Below, one piece after another: positions 32,701 through 35,340 of a stretch of DNA of 64,000 bases (its first letter is position 1; every line of letters starts with the position of its first letter). The notes under the pieces are model-generated. The model was not told the DNA's origin. It saw only the letters and a program-made list of their open reading frames with translations, and did not search any database. This stretch comes from Macrosoma leucophasiata (taxonomy: Eukaryota; Arthropoda; Insecta; Lepidoptera; Hedylidae): positions 3,038,001-3,102,000 of the forward strand of contig JAWQUS010000017.1 in NCBI GenBank assembly GCA_036365455.1, given 5' to 3'. A program made the translations under genes and the position numbers.

Positions 32701-35200
32701 CCTTGGCTGTAACGTTTGTTTGCGTTAAGTGAATTCTTCAGCTGGAATTTCTTCATTAGGAAACTGTTTCTTATCACGAAATAAGTGGATTTCATGAACT
32801 TATTCTTGAATAAGAATTTACGAAGTTCTCCTCTAGTTGGGTACTATAGAAACTTTATAGGCATGGTATACCTACGTTAAGAAAAATAAATTGTGTGCTT
32901 GTTGTTTAAAATTAGAATGTTGGGAATTATATTACTATGTTTTAAGTCAGTGAATCCCGAAAAGATGAAAGGGTATGTGTATTTGTGATCTGTATTTTCG
33001 TTTCGATATTGAAATACGTACCTAAGTTATAATTAAAAAATATAAAAAAACGGAAGTCGGTAAATTGACTTGCAATTGAATTATCCACCATAAACAAAAA
33101 TGAAAATTGGTACACGAACTCTCACGAAGTATGTTTGTTTTATTCAAATCGTGTAATTTTTTTTCATGCTAGCACTTGGGAGGAATTTACAACAAATGTA
33201 AGTTAGATATAAGTTATATAATTAAAAACGAGTAGTTATTGAAACAATTCAAAATTGAAAAGCTTTAATGTTCGGTCCATAATCCTAAGCAAATATTATT
33301 ATACATATTTTTATTCCATGAATGTGGTAATTAAATATATTTGTGAAATTGACGATAAGTTAATAAAACTAGAGGTACCAAAGAAGATTTCACAAGTCGC
33401 TTACCATTCCTGAGCTTAAGCCGCTCAGTTCCTTTCCAAAAAAAATTGCGTGCCTGTTTATTCTAAATAAACTTTAATTAGTGTAAAAATATGCAATATA
33501 AAATATAATATGTATGTATATGTATGATATACCTGGAGCTCACGGACAATGTGATCTCTTAGTTAATAATTTTGATTTTGAATTTTTCTTTTTATTTATA
33601 TCTAGTTCTTGCAAAGAAGCAATTAAAAAATTAAATAATTTTTTACTAATTATTGGACTGATTTAAATTTGTTATACAGTAAGTTGTACAAGAAAAGTAT
33701 TAAACATTTAAAGTTGCAATTCAGTTTCCTTTGTTAAAACTTTATTTTAGAAGATTGAATTGATTGATTGAATGAACTTTATAATATTAGACTAGAGACA
33801 TGTAGCCATATTTGGGTTTCAACTACTCCGTACCTGATATTGTGGCATTTTTTCTGAATCCATGATCGATTTTTAACATATTTAAGTATTTGTCAATCAA
33901 GAAATCTTTATTTGCTGATATGTGTAATCGCTGAACAATCATTCGGTTGGTCTTCGCTTTAAGTTCTTTAATCAACCCCCTCTATAATTATATGATTAGT
34001 TGGGGCAGTTATGCAATTATTGTAAATCTTGTGTACGAATTTTATATTGAATTGTGACGAAGGTTTGTAAACAATAAAGTTAATATTAAATTCAATACTA
34101 CTATTCTTATCTTGGAACTGATCAGTGATTAGAGTAGACAATGAACAAAAAAAATACTATACCGCCCACCTCAACTGTTGTTTAAGCAAAGGCCTATCAT
34201 TAATTTAAAGAAAAACCTCATTATACTAAAGAAATACTAGGCGAAAATGTAGGCCAATCAATATTCTAAGGATAAGTATTTACAAATGAAAGTAAAGAGA
34301 AATAACCTGTGCCAGGTTGCAGAACGCGCGAGCCGAAAGCGTGAAGGTGGCCCGGCTGTGCCAGGATGTCCACCGAAACTCATTGCCGCCCACCACCAGT
34401 ACACCACCCACGCCCAATAGGTAAATATATAATTTATTTATTTATTTATAGTTAACTAGACATCGGACATCAAGACAATTACACTAACTAAATCAGATGC
34501 ATGACCAATCAAAACAAAACAAAACGTGGATTTCTAGTTTTTAAATATGTATAATTTATATACATAATAATATAACTTATGAATCTCTAAGCGTTATGAA
34601 TATTTTGCGTATAATTTTGTGACCAGAGACCTATTTTCTATCTTCCCAATATTTGATAGGTATTAAATTTATGAGTAACTATTATTTTTGCTAGTATTCA
34701 TAACTTGACGCCTTTGGATAATATCTGACCTTTGGTCAAGCTACATCTTACTACCTCTCTAGTTATAATGTCTTCATTAGTGATATGTATGTCTGCCTTT
34801 TTTATTTTCTCTCGTTATTTTCTACCAAGTACCTACACTTGAAAGCTTTTTGTTTAGGTTAAAAAAATAAATCATGAAATATTTTTTTCCCCATCAAATT
34901 TCTAAGAAGTTCTCATAAAGAAAATGGTGTGAATACAATTTTCCTTAACAATTATTTATTGCTTGGGAGGCTTGAAAAGAAATATGGACATAGATGAGTA
35001 TTGGAATAAAATAAGCTTGCAAAATGTTTCGTTGACGGGCATTAATAAAAGTAAAAAAAAAAAAACGAAATCAGAATATTCAGAGCATTAGGTTATGTTC
35101 TAACTTATTCTCTTGTTTTAGGATCATTGATTATTTAGCACCCAAATCACCAATGGACGCTGATGATGATCTTCTCCTCGAGCTTCTGTTTAAGATGTGA
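1..35200 (+). CDS. CAMTA: CAMTA gene, 3' part (calmodulin-binding transcription activator), 18 exons followed
   Basis: CAMTA proteins are nuclear transcription factors that bind DNA through a CG-1 domain and calmodulin through IQ motifs. Exons traced here, in order: 1-120, 4479-4525, 4609-5640, about 6104-6350, 7744-7967, 8450-8719, 13640-13830, 15177-15314, 15454-15548, 15938-16033, 17722-17789, 19699-19832, 20949-21112, 21809-21945 (or 21994-22130), 24407-24501, 28483-28557, 34316-34420 and 35122-35200. I checked that phases join across every intron; only the exon 4 acceptor is ambiguous. The domain order is the end of CG-1, an acidic activation region, IPT/TIG, ankyrin repeats, Ser/Pro-rich linkers, IQ motifs and a short acidic tail, which matches the family. 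The upstream exons with the start codon and most of CG-1 lie outside the window. The introns are heavily loaded with mobile elements in both orientations. The identity is very secure; individual exon edges are inferred from GT/AG sites and reading frame. Confidence 0.95.
199..466 (-). mobile_element. Poly-A retroposon family C, copy 1
   Basis: This is a ~280-bp element with a poly-A tail (seen here as a T run) followed by ATGTAATGGAAGTGGCAAAC. It ends in a hairpin-like GAGCTC(N)GAGCTC block and TACCACCAGT. It is the same sequence as at least 14 other sites in the window. It reads as a short retroposon on the minus strand; whether it is a SINE or a non-autonomous LINE end is not decided. It has a short internal deletion. 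Confidence 0.85.
467..1497. other. Intron sequence, nothing recognised
   Basis: AT-rich CAMTA intron between a family C copy and the LINE fragment. A pair of blocks near 1365 and 3081 (CGGCCGCATATATTATGCGC / CAGCCGCATATATTATGCAC) suggests an unrecognised shared repeat. Confidence 0.5.
1498..1985 (+). pseudogene. RTE-like LINE 3' end, broken copy
   Basis: In split frames it reads AVEMRSLRKICSVSLTDRVR-like and YHDQIGRVLSDGVVKSLRNR sequence. It closely matches the reverse-transcriptase C-terminal region at 63080-63508, down to GGCCTGGCGT...AAGATACATAT. Frameshifts near 1660-1690 separate the two parts. It is a 5'-truncated, dead copy. Confidence 0.85.
2061..2341 (-). mobile_element. Retroposon family C, copy 2
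   Basis: Minus-strand copy with an ATGTTTATGGAAGTGGCACA start and a diverged GGAGGTCTACCAC end. It contains the shared blocks TGATGACTGCA and GAAATTACAGGGCCG. Confidence 0.85.
2350..2506 (+). mobile_element. Foldback MITE
   Basis: Two arms are inverted copies of each other. The left arm has ATTAAAGTTAAAG and AACATTTCACACCCTTCC; the right arm has GAAGGATGTGAAATGTTA and TTTAACTTTAACAAATAT. The arms are roughly 65 bp with a short centre. A related single arm (CTGGGTTGCACCATG) starts at 24912. Confidence 0.7.
2657..2704. repeat. (TA)n microsatellite
   Basis: This is an almost pure AT dinucleotide run of about 48 bp, with more interrupted TA-rich sequence to 2790. Confidence 0.95.
3175..3264 (+). 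mobile_element. Retroposon family C, internally deleted plus-strand copy
   Basis: It starts ACTGGTGGTAGAGCTCCAGT, jumps from ACCGCATTACG directly to TTTGCCACTTCCATTACAT, and ends in an A run. This A run is shared with the inverted copy that follows. Confidence 0.8.
3265..3530 (-). mobile_element. Retroposon family C, inverted neighbour copy
   Basis: This minus-strand copy (TGGCAGACAAGCATGCAG to ACCACCAGT) is joined tail-to-tail to the plus-strand copy at 3175-3264. Confidence 0.85.
3840..4190. other. GC-richer intronic block with tandem CRE-like sites
   Basis: This is about 350 bp of clearly higher GC than its surroundings, with TGACGTCAGTGACGTC at 4154-4169. No long open frame fits the CAMTA phases. 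It may be an unrecognised repeat or a regulatory block. Confidence 0.35.
4479..4525 (+). CDS. CAMTA: CAMTA exon: CG-1 domain, middle
   Basis: This is a 47-nt exon between TTTTTCAG and GTGAGA. Two bases complete the codon left open at 120, and the exon then encodes FSEDEPDVNSDLEIS, continuing the CG-1 domain. It ends in phase 0, which matches the next exon. Confidence 0.92.
4609..5640 (+). CDS. CAMTA: CAMTA exon: end of CG-1 domain plus transactivation region
   Basis: The exon has 344 codons between an AG at 4607-4608 and GTGAGT at 5641. The first ~60 residues finish CG-1 (AETVEAIVGQLMEKQ, then a Cys-rich stretch with ECGCPDSTCQD and an RRIQAAKPP end). Next comes a Ser/Gln/Pro-rich region, then an acidic hydrophobic segment (LELSHEDIQKTLSANMP and NVFVNLDAFDMLGDFPELE) typical of an activation domain. 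The acceptor has a weak pyrimidine tract but the phase fits. Both edges are phase 0. Confidence 0.93.
6104..6350 (+). CDS. CAMTA: CAMTA exon: first half of IPT/TIG domain
   Basis: The exon encodes the start of the IPT/TIG immunoglobulin-like fold (ITDYSPEWAYPEGGVKVLV, AGPWTETSDQYTILF, LVQNGLLRCYCP) and ends with one spare G before GTCAGT at 6351. The reading frame is open from 6062, but the obvious acceptors at 6057 and 6069 are in the wrong phase for the exon ending at 5640. The phase-0 acceptors are CAG ending at 6088 and TTCCAG ending at 6103. I chose the second for its better pyrimidine tract. A missed microexon is the alternative. Confidence 0.82.
6385..6642 (-). mobile_element. Retroposon family C, old diverged copy
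   Basis: It still shows TGTAGATGCGTTGTGAC, ATGCTTCTGTGC, ACACCTGACCGGAAC and GGAGTTCTACCACC in family order, with many substitutions. Confidence 0.65.
6776..7025 (-). mobile_element. (ATT)n-tailed retroposon family D, copy 1
   Basis: This minus-strand copy begins with an (AAT)n tail then GTCCCACTGCTGGGCA. It contains TGGCCAACCCGCTG and AACGACTGCTATC blocks and ends CGTGCCCTCCGAAGCACGA. Related copies are at 9556, 30803 and 59571. Confidence 0.8.
7129..7735 (+). pseudogene. LINE C-terminal fragment and 3' UTR, interrupted
   Basis: Its frame ends CCDIRQSSSKFSFKVKLKKH and LLSQLS*, resembling the last residues of non-LTR reverse-transcriptase proteins. The presumed 3' UTR resumes after the family C insertion and ends in (AAAT)n at about 7730, just before the CAMTA exon acceptor. 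Confidence 0.5.
7320..7504 (-). mobile_element. Retroposon family C, 5'-truncated copy
   Basis: A T run of 20 or more precedes ATGTAATGGAAGGTGCAAAC. The copy stops after GAAATTACAGGGCCG, lacking the GAGCTC hairpin half. Confidence 0.85.
7744..7967 (+). CDS. CAMTA: CAMTA exon: second half of IPT/TIG domain and linker
   Basis: After TTTTCAG, the exon encodes AHEAGLAALQVARGGRVVSD and TVVFEYK, the last strands of the IPT/TIG domain. A Pro/Ala-rich stretch follows, then a helical FRRFSILQRLQRLHGRL segment leading into KIEPMDDGNQ. It ends in phase 0 at CAG before GTAAAT. A retroposon-rich intron precedes it. Confidence 0.92.
8450..8719 (+). CDS. CAMTA: CAMTA exon: first ankyrin repeats
   Basis: This 90-codon exon lies between TTTCAG and GTAACT, phase 0 at both ends. 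After IEDVQLYSNPKFEERLVTFC it carries the ankyrin signature GSTILHLAASLGYTKLTTVL and ends DSDNCTPL, which is the start of the next ankyrin repeat completed by the following exon. Confidence 0.93.
8758..8811 (-). mobile_element. Family E retroposon 3' end, (ATC)n tail
   Basis: CATCATCATCACTCCAGCC and CCACTGCTGGACAAAGCC on this strand are the inverse of the 3' end at 14320-14362. The element is split by the tRNA SINE that follows, and its remaining part continues at 9033-9165. Confidence 0.65.
8812..9032 (-). mobile_element. tRNA-derived SINE, family A, full copy
   Basis: The tRNA-like head reads on the minus strand: GACCCGGTTAGTCCAGCGG (A box) and GTCGCGGGTTCGATCCCCGC (B box). The body is GTGTTTGTGTATGTGTTG-like and the tail is GTGAGTGTAAGCGTATTTT. 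It is a pol III retroposon, not a functional tRNA gene. Confidence 0.92.
9033..9165 (-). mobile_element. Family E retroposon, remaining part
   Basis: GTGCGTCATAAGGGGAGAAT and CAAGCGTGGCGACTA-like sequence match, in reverse, 14230-14300. A shared GGCGGATTGGCGATCGCAGT block also occurs at 13269. Confidence 0.55.
9183..9403 (+). mobile_element. Retroposon family C, plus-strand copy
   Basis: It contains TAGTGTTCAGCATTATCGTG, CTATAGGCTGCAGTCATCAC and an A-rich tail. It is diverged and truncated at the 5' end. Confidence 0.8.
9401..9536 (-). mobile_element. tRNA-derived SINE, family A, lacking the tRNA head
   Basis: The body from AAATACGCTTACACTCACAG to CCATACAAATAT matches the full copies. The tRNA-like head is missing where family D sequence begins. 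Confidence 0.85.
9556..9905 (+). mobile_element. (ATT)n-tailed retroposon family D, longest copy
   Basis: It runs from GCGCATGGCCCAGCGGCTGG through GTGCTTCGGAGGGCACGTTA and GGTTGGCCACTAACCC to GGGTTGCCATTATTATTG. The tail is a short (ATT)n. Confidence 0.8.
10213..10319. repeat. 50-bp perfect inverted repeat
   Basis: Arms 10213-10262 and 10270-10319 are exact reverse complements with a 7-bp spacer. Both arms are the same part of the endonuclease frame (AEKDKELKYL), once on each strand. Confidence 0.95.
10645..11944 (-). pseudogene. Second LINE nested in the RLE LINE; reverse transcriptase fragment
   Basis: Minus-strand frames include HCVLFADDISLLFKYE (the RT FADD box), WLNKNNLVVNYSKTKLIEF, NWRAHIEKIKAKLSSFSFAL and a C-terminus with AIRIYNHLPNDIKTQ. 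The 3' end is a TTTGAAC-type short tandem repeat (10647-10670 on this strand). It is 5'-truncated and frameshifted. Clade: Jockey/CR1-like by the C-terminal pattern, not certain. Confidence 0.8.
12862..12916 (-). mobile_element. tRNA SINE family A fragment
   Basis: Only the B-box end is present (AATATTTGTCCCGGTGCGGG, CGACTCTTCGAATCAAACGG). Confidence 0.7.
12930..13006 (-). mobile_element. Family E retroposon fragment
   Basis: TTGGACAAAACTTTCCCCAA and GTTATGCGTCATTAAGGG match, in reverse, the 3' part at 14270-14330. Confidence 0.6.
13008..13197 (+). mobile_element. tRNA-derived SINE family B, diverged copy
   Basis: The head is CTGCCTCAATAGCCTAGTGG with a B-box region GGTTCGATGCC. The body TATCAGAGATAACGG and TCTATTGGGATTGTTCC is as in the copies at 22.7 and 23.9 kb. 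Confidence 0.8.
13640..13830 (+). CDS. CAMTA: CAMTA exon: GC-rich ankyrin repeat with poly-alanine
   Basis: The exon starts after TTTTCCAG. It joins CTPL from the previous exon to MVASAAGHVETAVVLARW, giving a complete ankyrin consensus. The second repeat is replaced in part by a run of Ala and Arg (GARAAAAAARRAGH). The exon is very GC-rich compared with its introns, mostly GCC/GCG codons. It ends RRPH plus two bases before GTGAGA. Confidence 0.9.
13890..14178. repeat. Imperfect tandem duplication, ~150-bp unit
   Basis: AAATATTATTTGGAGAGCCT through TCGCTCACCGAAAGCAGGGA to AGTGTACAGTGACGGTCAAA occurs twice, starting at about 13890 and 14045. The second unit lacks the GGGGACGTGACGACCCC segment. 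Confidence 0.9.
14178..14362 (+). mobile_element. Family E retroposon 3' end, (ATG)n tail
   Basis: GCAGGGCAGCAGCGTCCCAT, GCCTACCAAGCGTGACGATT and GACCAGTAGTGGATGTCTTT are followed by GGAGTGATGATGAT. The same 3' end occurs in reverse at 8758 and, plus-strand, at 52890. Confidence 0.7.
14783..14980 (-). mobile_element. tRNA-derived SINE family A
   Basis: Full copy with A box (GGTTAGTCCAGCGGTGTGAG on the minus strand) and B box (GGGTTCGATCCCCGT), and the usual tail AAAATACGCTTACAC on the plus strand. Confidence 0.9.
15177..15314 (+). CDS. CAMTA: CAMTA exon: Ser-rich linker
   Basis: This follows a TTTCAG acceptor. It encodes LSQKGRAGSLESNLVKRPS and a Ser-rich stretch ending DKSESSSSA. KRPS and RAGS resemble basophilic kinase sites, by motif only. 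It ends with two spare bases before GTAATA, matching the next exon. Confidence 0.88.
15454..15548 (+). CDS. CAMTA: CAMTA exon: linker
   Basis: This follows ATTTTAG. It encodes WERSMSLPLDSDTSEDSLGD and SKVGRRMDLAL, with an acidic Ser/Asp cluster. It ends with one spare base at a consensus GTAAGT (15549). SMSLPLDS-type sequence is conserved in CAMTA linkers as far as I know the family. Confidence 0.88.
15600..15937. other. GC-richer intron segment, unassigned
   Basis: It contains GGCGGCGTTCGTTCTGGATT and the near-hairpin CTCATTGAACCTCGTCG / CGACGAGATTGAATGAG. It probably derives from a mobile element; no coding frame is supported. Confidence 0.3.
15938..16033 (+). CDS. CAMTA: CAMTA exon: Pro/Ala-rich linker
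   Basis: The acceptor GGTTGTCCAG and donor GTCAGT give a 96-nt exon in phase with both neighbours. It encodes a stretch that reaches IIDVEAISNASSPAPSPPPP and TQ. The frame upstream is closed by a TGA just before the acceptor, which supports this edge. It is GC-rich in an AT-rich background. Confidence 0.8.
16290..16920 (-). other. Possible retroelement remnant on the minus strand
   Basis: A 72-codon frame (16370-16588; HWQQRDRETLRRRTGQSGHA) continues after one stop into KCFIILDLTPAYRQL, which resembles the Ty3/gypsy RT motif LDLxxAYxQL. Further GC-rich sequence to 16913 may belong. It lies in an intron with confirmed CAMTA phases on both sides, so it is not part of CAMTA. Weak evidence. Confidence 0.3.
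17722..17789 (+). CDS. CAMTA: CAMTA exon: conserved FTLAEQIIAAMP segment
   Basis: This 68-nt exon follows ATATTTCAG. With one base from the previous exon it encodes GEQDDRVFTLAEQIIAAMPE and RIK. The FTLAEQIIAAMPxRIK block is strongly conserved among animal CAMTA proteins. It ends in phase 0 before GTGAAT. Confidence 0.92.
18337..19565 (+). pseudogene. Mariner DD34D transposase, broken
   Basis: The N-terminal helix-turn-helix starts MSKSNEEIRYILKFYYKKGK and reaches WFKRFQ. One frameshift follows near 18500 in a T run. The frame continues from MDAIFEKVEQDRHISSYDVA, hits TGA at 18749 where copy 2 has an Arg codon, and carries the catalytic blocks TGDEEWITYD, FHHDNARPH and SPDLAPSDFHLF in order. 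A retroposon splits the gene at 19016-19194. It cannot make a transposase. Confidence 0.92.
19016..19194 (-). mobile_element. Retroposon family C, truncated, inside mariner
   Basis: The intact target is known from mariner copy 2 (GCAAGAAGTT then GAGAGAAAGC). The insert runs from the T run to GGGCCGTACAAAA between those two halves, with no visible target-site duplication. Confidence 0.85.
19699..19832 (+). CDS. CAMTA: CAMTA exon: acidic linker
   Basis: After TTCCATCAG it encodes NESSSLLSSLDSGGGTEDSL, then MVPLLDDTTTFSSDFTFEFS. It ends with two spare bases before GTCTAT. A degenerate partial copy of its end (ATCGACTTCACCTTCGA) lies in the following intron near 19981. Confidence 0.9.
20640..20860 (-). 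pseudogene. LINE-like frame fragment (VPFGVET...GQRISIAIE)
   Basis: The minus-strand frame reads DDYLFVPFGVETVLVPWGAR, QRAGQYFGQRISIAIERVNA, ASLLGTLPQ. The same block occurs at 52965-53160. It resembles a frame often found near the end of lepidopteran retroelement proteins; the family name is uncertain. Confidence 0.6.
20949..21112 (+). CDS. CAMTA: CAMTA exon: Pro/Ser-rich linker and FLNATNHFSSLTLN
   Basis: After TATTTCTAG it encodes YCGGSTPCSSGSVSPGSALS, a Pro-rich stretch, then LQEFLNATNHFSSLTLN, leaving one base before GTGAGT. The GC-rich first half contrasts with the flanks. Confidence 0.9.
21809..21945 (+). CDS. CAMTA: CAMTA exon 14a: IQ motif exon, first unit of a tandem array
   Basis: This 137-nt exon between CTCTACCAG and GTACGA uses one base from the previous exon. 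It encodes DREQRELYSAAITIQKAYRQ followed by YRGRQLQRRAAAAAITIQNC and YRRYKQ. ITIQKAYRQYRGR fits an IQ calmodulin-binding motif (IQxxxR, then a basic residue five on). The second IQ motif is completed by the exon at 24407. It is the first of four tandem units; see 21994, 22174 and 22992. Confidence 0.93.
21994..22130 (+). CDS. CAMTA: CAMTA exon 14b: duplicated IQ exon, probable mutually exclusive alternative
   Basis: This exact-length copy (137 nt) of the preceding exon keeps its pyrimidine tract (TTTTCCTACCTCTAG), its reading frame and its GTACGA donor. It encodes DREQRELYIAAIMIQKAYWQ and NRGRQLLRRSAAAATTIQNC then YRRYQQ. Only 48 bp separate it from unit 1. Serial inclusion would shift the frame because 137 is not divisible by three. 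The first IQ motif has Trp where unit 1 has the consensus Arg, so weaker or altered calmodulin binding is inferred. It could instead be an unused duplicate. Confidence 0.65.
22174..22647 (+). pseudogene. Third unit of the IQ exon array, decayed and split by a SINE
   Basis: The acceptor TACCTGCCTCTAG and the first ~50 nt match units 1 and 2, but TGA follows DREKRELYLERS in the exon frame. At about 22224 a minus-strand tRNA SINE interrupts it. The rest resumes at about 22525 (TCTAGAAGACGTACCGCTTG), with further deletions and a surviving CAGGTACGAAGTGAT donor copy near 22616-22632. Confidence 0.8.
22224..22524 (-). mobile_element. tRNA-derived SINE family B, inside IQ exon unit 3
   Basis: The minus-strand head matches CTGCCTCAGTAGCCTAGTGG. 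It is flanked by an exact 13-bp target duplication, ATCTAGAAGACGT, at 22211-22223 and 22525-22537. Confidence 0.9.
22663..22976 (+). mobile_element. tRNA-derived SINE family B, between IQ units 3 and 4
   Basis: Head AACTGCCTCAGTAGCGTAGT, B box GGTTCGATTCCCGGG, body to GATTACAGGCGTGATGTTAC. The target duplication TTCCCTATTC is at 22653-22662 and 22977-22986. Confidence 0.92.
22992..23098 (+). pseudogene. Fourth, degenerate unit of the IQ exon array
   Basis: After CCTTAG the sequence ACCGTGAACAG matches unit 1. A 7-bp direct duplication (TGAACAG) then breaks the frame at once. Recognisable blocks continue (GAGAGCTATACT, ATCACGATACGGAAGGCGTA, GGCCGGCAGCTGCAG) to about 23098 with no donor. It is non-coding by inspection. 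Confidence 0.75.
23160..23405 (+). mobile_element. Non-LTR 3'-end-like repeat (ACTAGC...CCGTTTCGGAGGAG)
   Basis: It starts TTACTAGCTGCCTACTAGCC and includes CATAATGATCGGTCCAGCCG and TTTCGGAGGAG, ending near TTATATATTAGATTA. A related copy lies at 61048-61320. Confidence 0.6.
23484..23690 (+). mobile_element. tRNA-derived SINE family A
   Basis: Plus-strand copy: GCGACCCAGTTAGTCCAGCG, GCGGGTTCGATCCCCGCACC, GGGCTGTGAGTGTAAGTGTA tail. Confidence 0.92.
23694..24311 (-). mobile_element. Retroposon family C split by a SINE
   Basis: The first part is 23694-23926 and the second 24249-24311, with the SINE of 23927-24248 between them. Together they give a full-length family C copy. Confidence 0.9.
23927..24248 (+). 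mobile_element. tRNA-derived SINE family B nested in family C
   Basis: The target duplication TAAATTAGGT is at 23917-23926 and 24249-24258. The head, B box (GGGTTCGATTCCCGGG) and GATTACAGGCGTGAAGTTAC end are all present. This shows that SINE B was active after this C copy inserted. Confidence 0.92.
24407..24501 (+). CDS. CAMTA: CAMTA exon: IQ motif
   Basis: After CTGTGTCAG, phase 0, it encodes FAYLKQMHAAATVIQRGYRS and HRERRLATTPT. TVIQRGYRSHRER is a good IQ motif (IQxxxRxxxxR). It ends with two spare bases before GTAAGT, followed within 15 bp by a retroposon. Confidence 0.92.
24514..24797 (-). mobile_element. Retroposon family C, full copy next to CAMTA exon
   Basis: The T-run start lies only ~13 bp after the donor of the CAMTA exon at 24407-24501. 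It ends GGAGCTCTACCACCAGT. Confidence 0.88.
24812..24900. mobile_element. 89-bp foldback MITE
   Basis: Terminal arms of about 34 bp: AAGCTGCGTAAAAATTAAGC on the left, matching the reverse complement of the right end (AAGCTGTGTACAAACTAAGC), both continuing GCGGCAA.CCATCG. TA flanks each side. Confidence 0.8.
25138..25151 (+). other. Possible primer binding site of a retroelement remnant
   Basis: TGGTCCTTCGAGCC lies upstream of the gag-like frame and would fit a tRNA-primed element, with a possible short LTR ending ACCATACA just before. There is no matching 3' LTR in the window. Tentative. Confidence 0.3.
25307..26010 (+). pseudogene. Retroelement Gag-like frame (DUF1759-like)
   Basis: The frame is open from after TAA at 25304 and includes DDYIEKRIESLDNLWSEFGG, helical ELYNKTRLALKNYL, and DIPIFSGNYAQWPGF, the block typical of Pao/BEL-type and related Gag proteins. 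The Gag homology stops abruptly at about 25915 where the env-like part begins, so protease, RT, RNase H and integrase are missing. The superfamily is uncertain without pol. Confidence 0.65.
25940..27034 (+). pseudogene. Envelope-like (baculovirus F type) remnant of an insect endogenous retroelement
   Basis: Three frames in order (to 26332, 26339-26653 and 26669-27034) contain a hydrophobic signal-like stretch after a basic RRRKQR, an LxxLFGxLD-type block in the second frame, long coiled-coil-like helices and a Cys pair in the third. This arrangement resembles the F-like envelope of insect retroelements. It is broken by at least two frame changes and stops, and the C-terminal membrane anchor is not seen. 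It is a dead copy; description only. Confidence 0.6.
27126..27869 (-). pseudogene. LINE apurinic-type endonuclease domain fragment
   Basis: The minus-strand frame of 247 codons carries the APE-type endonuclease blocks: IIQQNIRSI, DVLILTECRL, GIYRSRS, IILAGDIHINL and NSCLDHFIL. These match the N-terminal domain of Jockey/CR1-like LINEs. No reverse transcriptase follows on the 3' side, so only the 5' domain is present. The AT-rich codon use is like the LINE at 10645-11944; that they belong to one family is a guess. Confidence 0.85.
28236..28397 (-). mobile_element. Retroposon family C, 3'-half fragment
   Basis: It runs from GTGTTATGCCTCTGTGCCGG to GGAGCTTTACCACCAGT. The poly-A half is missing. 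Confidence 0.85.
28483..28557 (+). CDS. CAMTA: CAMTA exon: last IQ-like motif
   Basis: After TCATCACTCAG it encodes RTYSQRRQNQAARKIQQFMR and QTKI, an IQ-like basic helix. It ends with two bases before GTAAGT. The phase matches both neighbours. Confidence 0.92.
28835..29965 (+). mobile_element. DNA transposon with THAP exon (P-like), internally deleted
   Basis: The left end CCAGCAAATATATAATAATA... and the reverse complement of the right end CCAGAGAATATGTAATAATA... continue in parallel through TACGTAT, a GACACTT block and a CGTCCCGCCC / CATCCCGCCC block, giving inverted repeats of about 60 bp or more. A related, truncated copy lies at 59170-59580 on the other strand. The element is about 1.1 kb and codes only for the first THAP exon. 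Confidence 0.7.
29010..29102 (+). CDS. THAP zinc-finger first exon of the transposon
   Basis: From ATG the frame gives MVLYCAVYGCMSTSCDKKRS and FFSFPKEKIPK up to a GTAAAA donor. This is the N-terminal half of a THAP (C2CH) DNA-binding domain with its first two cysteines and the FxxFPK block. The second half, including the W and the CxxH pair, is not found downstream, so it is probably non-functional. Confidence 0.75.
30600..30722 (+). repeat. Degenerate GGTCCACTT minisatellite-like block
   Basis: GCATTTGGTCCAGTTCGCAT, TTGGGTCCACTTGA, TTTTGGTCCACTTCTC, AAAGGTCCACTTTGCC and TTTGGTCCTT occur head to tail within ~120 bp. Confidence 0.7.
30803..30981 (-). mobile_element. Family D tail fragment followed by SINE B tail fragment
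   Basis: (AAT)n GGCAACCCATTATACGTCCC matches family D in reverse. From 30911, GTTTGCATGTATGCTTGAAT to AAAGGCATAACATTACG matches the end of SINE B. Confidence 0.6.
31443..31495. other. Strong intronic hairpin
   Basis: CTGTTCGGAGGAAATACCA pairs with TGGTATCTCCTCCGAACAG over 19 positions with one mismatch, loop ~15 nt. It may be a small-RNA precursor or a foldback element remnant. Confidence 0.6.
32396..32502 (-). mobile_element. Retroposon family C, short fragment
   Basis: TGATGACTGCAGCCTATAGA through GTTGCCACCTCTGAG to TTATGTCTCTGTG, diverged. Confidence 0.75.
34316..34420 (+). CDS. CAMTA: CAMTA exon: basic helix and Pro/Thr tail
   Basis: After CTGTGCCAG it encodes LQNARAESVKVARLCQDVHR, then NSLPPTTSTPPTPN, ending with two bases before GTAAAT. 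It continues the helix of the previous exon. The intron before it is about 5.8 kb and the one after about 0.7 kb. Confidence 0.92.
   Translation, partial: VAERASRKREGGPAVPGCPPKLIAAHHQYTTHAQ
35122..35200 (+). CDS. CAMTA: CAMTA terminal exon with stop codon
   Basis: After TCTTGTTTTAG it encodes IIDYLAPKSPMDADDDLLLE and LLFKM, then TGA at 35198-35200. The acidic, leucine-rich end is short. AATAAA follows 135 bp downstream. Confidence 0.9.
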
Positions 35201-35334
35201 CCTGACCTACGTAATGCTCCTGCACTGGACTCTGATAATATAAAGTTCGATAATATTTACGATATTTCTTTTCATATTTATTTTGAAAGTTTTGATGTTG
35301 TTCGTAGTAAAATGGTTCCTGAGTATCAAATGCC

Positions 35335-35340
35335 AATAAA
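35335..35340 (+). terminator. Candidate CAMTA poly(A) signal
   Basis: AATAAA lies 135 bp after the CAMTA stop. Further AATAAA copies occur downstream (for example near 36193), so longer 3' UTR forms are possible. Confidence 0.6.

Larger units (their letters stand above)
29966..34315. other. Long CAMTA intron, mostly unannotated
   Basis: Apart from the repeats and hairpin listed separately, I see only AT-rich sequence. A 95-codon minus-strand frame at 30140-30427 has no recognised motif. Confidence 0.5.
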